Translations under genes and position numbers: made by a program | The notes under the pieces: generated by a model | Seen by the model: the letters and a program-made list of their open reading frames with translations, nothing else | Told to the model about the DNA's origin: nothing | The model's database searches: none | In this document: piece by piece, positions 5,507-8,508 of the stretch | Layout: every line of letters begins with the position of its first letter | How positions within the stretch are numbered: the stretch's first letter is position 1 | Assembly: GCA_029882955.1 (NCBI GenBank) | Contig: JAOUJX010000164.1 | Span: 1-8,508 of the forward strand | DNA from: Gammaproteobacteria bacterium | GTDB taxonomy: Bacteria; Pseudomonadota; Gammaproteobacteria; GCA-001735895 | Direction: 5' to 3' | Length of the DNA stretch: 8,508 nt

Positions 5507-6499
5507 TTATTCATCAGCGAGTGGATAAGGCAAGTTAAGCGGAAGGAACTTTGCTTCAGGTTGTTTTAATAATCGCAAGCTATTGTCGAGCGCCTTTTTA
5601 ATCTGCGCAATATAAAGGCAATAACAATGACCTTGATGATCTAAAACCGCCTCGACTATCTTTCCACTGCCGTCGGCTGCCCCCCCGGTACTATTACCAA
5701 CAAGATCGTCGCCCGGAGCGGGGCATTCGTTGGTCTCGATTCGGGCCAGGAACATTCGTCTTTTGAGCTTGCCAAGATATTGCATACGAGCGACGATTTC
5801 CTGACCCGGATAACAGCCTTTTTTAAAATTGACGCCACCCAGCAGGTTAAGATTGGCCATTTGCGCAACGAATTCTTCAGAGGTTTCGGGGTAGATAACC
5901 GGTATACCTGCCTTGATTTCGGATAAACGCCAGCTGTCGAATGAACTGGTTTGTAACGATTCACAAAGCTGATTCCAGATGGTGATGGCTTCATCCTGTA
6001 CCAGGCTTAAAAGCAAAAAACGAGCCTCGCCATCCAATTTTCCGAGGTTTAAGGCGATGAGGCTATCACTTTGTCGGACTTCACCTTCGTTTTTCGGCAG
6101 GTAACCCTGTTCGATCACTCCGGCCTGATCGGTCATTATTGCTAATCGACTAAAATGAGCAGAAGCATCGGCCAGAGATACCTGGGAATGTACGACATAC
6201 ATTTGCAGCAGCGGTATCAGTTTAGACAATAGCGCCGAGGGGCAAATCAACAGGTAGCCATTGTCGATCTGGACTATTCGGAAGATTGCCAGCATACGTC
6301 CTTTGGGACTTGAGTATGAACTTAACTGGAAGTGGTTTTGGTCAATTTCAGCAATATCATTGCTAAACTGGTTTTGTAAGAAATTCTTTGCATCGTCACC
6401 GGTCACCAGAATGAGCCCGAGGTCGCTGGCATCGCATATAAAGTTTCCGTCCTGTTGTTGTTTCGGTTGAGATTCGATAAAGGCTTGCCAGTCGCTCAT
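5507..6499 (-). CDS. ygfZ: YgfZ, folate-binding GcvT-like protein
   Basis: This 330-residue protein carries the YgfZ signature KGCYPGQE at 227-234, with the conserved C229, followed by IVARMQYLGKLKRRMF. Upstream are the N-terminal GcvT-like elements, including VTGDDAKNFLQNQFSNDI (32-49) and SSPKGRMLAIFRI (63-75). YgfZ is a tetrahydrofolate-binding relative of the glycine cleavage T-protein. In E. coli it supports the assembly or repair of some Fe-S enzymes such as MiaB. Its length is typical. The start ATG shares the ATGA with the queG stop (6496-6499), so translation is coupled. The upstream neighbour, queG, encodes an Fe-S tRNA modification enzyme, which fits the known role. The family assignment is secure. 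The client protein in this organism is inferred. Confidence 0.95.
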   Translation of the reverse strand: MSDWQAFIESQPKQQQDGNFICDASDLGLILVTGDDAKNFLQNQFSNDIAEIDQNHFQLSSYSSPKGRMLAIFRIVQIDNGYLLICPSALLSKLIPLLQMYVVHSQVSLADASAHFSRLAIMTDQAGVIEQGYLPKNEGEVRQSDSLIALNLGKLDGEARFLLLSLVQDEAITIWNQLCESLQTSSFDSWRLSEIKAGIPVIYPETSEEFVAQMANLNLLGGVNFKKGCYPGQEIVARMQYLGKLKRRMFLARIETNECPAPGDDLVGNSTGGAADGSGKIVEAVLDHQGHCYCLYIAQIKKALDNSLRLLKQPEAKFLPLNLPYPLADE

Positions 6500-7539
6500 G
6501 CTGATTTACTCTGTTGTTGTTGAATTGCCCAGTCGATGTGCTCTCGAATCAATTCGTTGTGATTCGTATGATGAGTCTTCAGGGTGGCTATAATATGTGG
6601 ATCATAATCGGCATTTCCAAGTGCGACAACGATATTCCTTATCCAGCTTTGATATCCGATGCGGCGAATCGCAGAGCCCAGGGTATTTTCATCGAAAGTG
6701 TCTTCACTCCAGCTCAGGCAATCGAGTAAGGATATTTTATCCAGGCCATGTCGGGGCTTGAAATCAACGTCCTGGCTTAATTTGGCGAATCGGTTCCAGG
6801 GGCAAAATAACTGGCAATCGTCACAGCCATAAATCCGGTTGCCAATGGCCGCCCGAAATTCAACCGGAATGGCCGAGTGATGTTCTATCGTCAGGTAGGA
6901 TATACAGCGTCGGGCATCGACCAGATAAGGCGCTACGATAGCCTGAGTCGGACAGACATCGATGCAGCTCGTGCATCGACCGCAGTGATCTTCTACTGGT
7001 CGATCAATATCCAGCGCCAGGTCGGTATAAATCTCACCGAGGAAAAACCAGGAGCCACGTTCGCGGTTTAATATATTGCTATGCTTACCCTGCCAGCCGA
7101 TACCGGCTTTGGCTGCGAGTGCTTTTTCCAGGACCGGTGCGCTATCGGTAAAAACCCGATAACCCATGTCCCCGACCAGCGTTGCGATTGTTTCGGCAAA
7201 CCGTTTTAATCGTTTGCGCATTAACTTGTGATAATCGCGACCTAGCGCATAGCGTGATACATAGGCCATCTGATTTTGATCCAGCAGCTCTTCGGGCCAG
7301 CTAGCTTCGTCATGCCGATAATCAAGGCTGACACAAATGACAGACAGGGTGTCGGGTACTAATTGTTCTGGATGTAGACGCTTATCCAGATTTCGCTCCA
7401 TATAGGACATTTCGCCATGAAAGTGATCGGCTATCCATTGTTTGTAGTGCTGATGTTGTTTATCCAGCCGGGTATCGGTAATTCCGATTTGCTGGAAGCC
7501 ATGCTCCCTGCCGATACGTTTAATGTCAGTTTCTATCAT
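6496..7539 (-). CDS. queG: QueG, epoxyqueuosine reductase
   Basis: This 347-residue protein reduces epoxyqueuosine in tRNA to queuosine, the last step of Q synthesis. It uses cobalamin and two [4Fe-4S] clusters. The ferredoxin-like part is clear: C186-x2-C189-x2-C192-x3-C196-P, then C212, then C239-x2-C242-x3-C246-P, giving the eight cysteines needed. D132 in FTDSAPVLEKALA corresponds to the proposed acid residue of the family. ALGRDYH (98-104) and AGIGWQGKHSNIL (145-157) are further family marks. The C-terminal part (from about 285) has the HEAT-like helices expected of QueG. Length is normal. No strong Shine-Dalgarno site precedes the ATG. It is the first gene of a minus-strand unit with ygfZ, and it diverges from crcB across 84 bases. 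Confidence 0.96.
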   Translation of the reverse strand: MIETDIKRIGREHGFQQIGITDTRLDKQHQHYKQWIADHFHGEMSYMERNLDKRLHPEQLVPDTLSVICVSLDYRHDEASWPEELLDQNQMAYVSRYALGRDYHKLMRKRLKRFAETIATLVGDMGYRVFTDSAPVLEKALAAKAGIGWQGKHSNILNRERGSWFFLGEIYTDLALDIDRPVEDHCGRCTSCIDVCPTQAIVAPYLVDARRCISYLTIEHHSAIPVEFRAAIGNRIYGCDDCQLFCPWNRFAKLSQDVDFKPRHGLDKISLLDCLSWSEDTFDENTLGSAIRRIGYQSWIRNIVVALGNADYDPHIIATLKTHHTNHNELIREHIDWAIQQQQSKSA

Positions 7540-7590
7540 TTTATAAGACGGTAAAAAGTCGGCTATCCAGGGTGCATCTTTTGCAACGAC

Positions 7591-7599
7591 TGGTACAAT
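7591..7599 (+). promoter_or_regulatory. Possible extended -10 promoter for crcB
   Basis: The bases TGGTACAAT contain a TG-n-TACAAT arrangement, an extended -10 element 24 bases before the crcB ATG. No good -35 element lies at 16-18 bases upstream. Initiation here would give a leader of only about 18 bases, too short for a fluoride riboswitch. The region is shared with the divergent queG start. Confidence 0.4.
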
Positions 7600-7623
7600 A
7601 TCCCATTTTCGTTCAAACCTGAA

Positions 7624-8004
7624 ATGTCTATCTATATAGCGATTGCTCTAGGGGGATCGGCAGGTGCAATGTCCCGCTATTGGGTGTCCAGTACCACCTA
7701 CGAATGGTCGGGCCAGTTTGCCTATGGAACCCTGTTGGTTAATGTGCTGGGTTCCCTGCTCATGGGTTTCCTGGCTGTTATGCTGGTAGAGCGTTTCGAA
7801 GTCAGCGATGAAGTTCGACTTGGCATTATGGTAGGCTTTCTTGGCTCCTTTACTACTTTTTCTACCTTTGCGATGGACACATTGCAGTGGATTGAAAGTG
7901 GCGCGATCCTGAAAGCCCTGAGTTATGTCCTGATCAGCGTTTTATTTTGTGTATTAGGCGCCTGGGCAGGTTTATTTACCGCTAAACAGATTTTTTTGAG
8001 ATAA
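7624..8004 (+). CDS. crcB: CrcB/Fluc fluoride ion channel
   Basis: This 126-residue hydrophobic protein is the Fluc channel that exports fluoride from the cytoplasm as a dual-topology dimer. Visible family motifs are GGSAGAMSRYW (10-20), TLLVNVLGSLLMGF (36-49) with the conserved Asn (N40), and GFLGSFTTFSTF (71-82). The last of these contains the Phe and Thr residues that line the fluoride path. Four membrane segments are expected, at about 3-17, 34-54, 67-84 and 99-118, and the length is normal. The ATG lacks an evident Shine-Dalgarno site. Five bases separate the stop from serS, so the two are probably cotranscribed. crcB next to serS is a familiar gammaproteobacterial arrangement, though the usual lolA-rarA genes upstream are replaced here by divergent queG. 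Confidence 0.95.
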   Translation: MSIYIAIALGGSAGAMSRYWVSSTTYEWSGQFAYGTLLVNVLGSLLMGFLAVMLVERFEVSDEVRLGIMVGFLGSFTTFSTFAMDTLQWIESGAILKALSYVLISVLFCVLGAWAGLFTAKQIFLR

Positions 8005-8009
8005 CACTT

Positions 8010-8508
8010 ATGCTTGACCCTAAACTGCTGCGTACTGAACTAGATGATATCGCTCGGAAACTCCGTACCAAGAATTTTGAATTTGATGTCGACCTGTTTA
8101 ATCAGCTCGAAGAGCAGCGCAAGTCGTTACAGGTGTCAACTCAAAACTTACAAAGCGAACGTAATTCTCAATCGAAAGCGATAGGTAAGGCCAAAGCTCA
8201 GGGTGAAGACGTCCAGCCATTGCTCGATGCCGTCGCCGACCTGGGTGACAGGCTTAAACAGGCGGAGTCCGAGTTAGACGGATTGCAAAAACAGCTCGAC
8301 GATTTATTGCTAGGCGTACCCAACATTCCTCACGAATCGGTACCGACGGGTAATTCGGAAGATGATAATGTCGAGGTGTTGCGCTGGGGTGAACTGCCGG
8401 AATTTGATTTTGAAGCGCGTGATCATATCGATCTCGGCAAGCTGCTCAACGGTATCGATTTTGAACGCGCGGCTAAATTATCGGGTTCGCGCTTTGTTAC
8501 CATGACCG
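8010..8508 (+). CDS. serS: SerS, seryl-tRNA synthetase, N-terminal part (cut by window end)
   Basis: The first 166 codons are visible. SerS joins serine to tRNA(Ser) and also to tRNA(Sec). The start MLDPKLLRTELDDIARKL matches bacterial SerS N-termini closely. The antiparallel coiled-coil arm that contacts the tRNA long variable arm follows (about residues 28-100), with LEEQRKSLQ, LQSERNSQSKAIG and AKAQGEDV. Then come the junction VPNIPHESVPTG and DNVEVLRWG, the FDFEARDHIDLG segment and LSGSRFV, which begins the catalytic domain. Class II motifs 2 and 3 lie beyond the window. A GAG at 7998-8000, inside the end of crcB, is the only Shine-Dalgarno-like element. The gene lies 5 bases after crcB, as in an operon. 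Confidence 0.96.
   Translation, partial: MLDPKLLRTELDDIARKLRTKNFEFDVDLFNQLEEQRKSLQVSTQNLQSERNSQSKAIGKAKAQGEDVQPLLDAVADLGDRLKQAESELDGLQKQLDDLLLGVPNIPHESVPTGNSEDDNVEVLRWGELPEFDFEARDHIDLGKLLNGIDFERAAKLSGSRFVTMT

Noticed and set aside
7581..7599. TTGCAA (7581-7586) as the -35 of the TACAAT element
   Set aside because: The spacing is 7 bases, which is not workable. Only the extended -10 reading is kept.

Overview
The window reads as an ordinary chromosomal segment of a gammaproteobacterium. The gene set fits this group: long bifunctional PutA, the YbeL-type DUF1451 zinc-ribbon protein, YgfZ, QueG, an HDOD protein, and crcB directly in front of serS. Base composition is moderate (about half G+C by eye). 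The proteins resemble marine or aquatic gammaproteobacteria, but genus cannot be fixed from the sequence alone. I see no transposase, integrase, phage gene, tRNA, rRNA or CRISPR array.

Layout. Bases 1-522 (+) are the 3' end of putA. Bases 523-1138 hold little: a candidate 32-codon ORF (+), a 64-residue cysteine-containing protein (-), and a gene-poor stretch with a nested 48-nt hairpin, a palindrome and a second hairpin. Bases 1139-2342 (-) carry a DUF1451 zinc-ribbon gene followed by a nitroreductase-fold gene that closely resembles iodotyrosine deiodinase and keeps its substrate-binding Glu/Tyr/Lys triad. Bases 2511-4613 (+) form a tight three-gene operon: DUF4442 hotdog protein, nitronate monooxygenase-like flavoprotein, cytosolic DsbA-family protein. 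Its last stop codon overlaps that of a convergent HDOD gene (4610-5440, -). Upstream of the HDOD gene on the same strand are ygfZ and queG (5507-7539), joined by an ATGA overlap. Bases 7624-8508 (+) hold crcB (fluoride channel) and the first 166 codons of serS.

How the genes may work together. QueG carries out the last step of queuosine synthesis and needs two [4Fe-4S] clusters. YgfZ is known to support certain Fe-S enzymes, including a tRNA-modifying one, so the coupled pair makes functional sense. The DUF4442/NMO/DsbA operon has spacing that strongly implies a shared transcript, but its substrate is unknown. The most interesting points are the deiodinase-like enzyme, the unexplained nested hairpin at 1003-1050, and the three-gene operon. 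I do not see convincing evidence of a wholly new multi-gene system.
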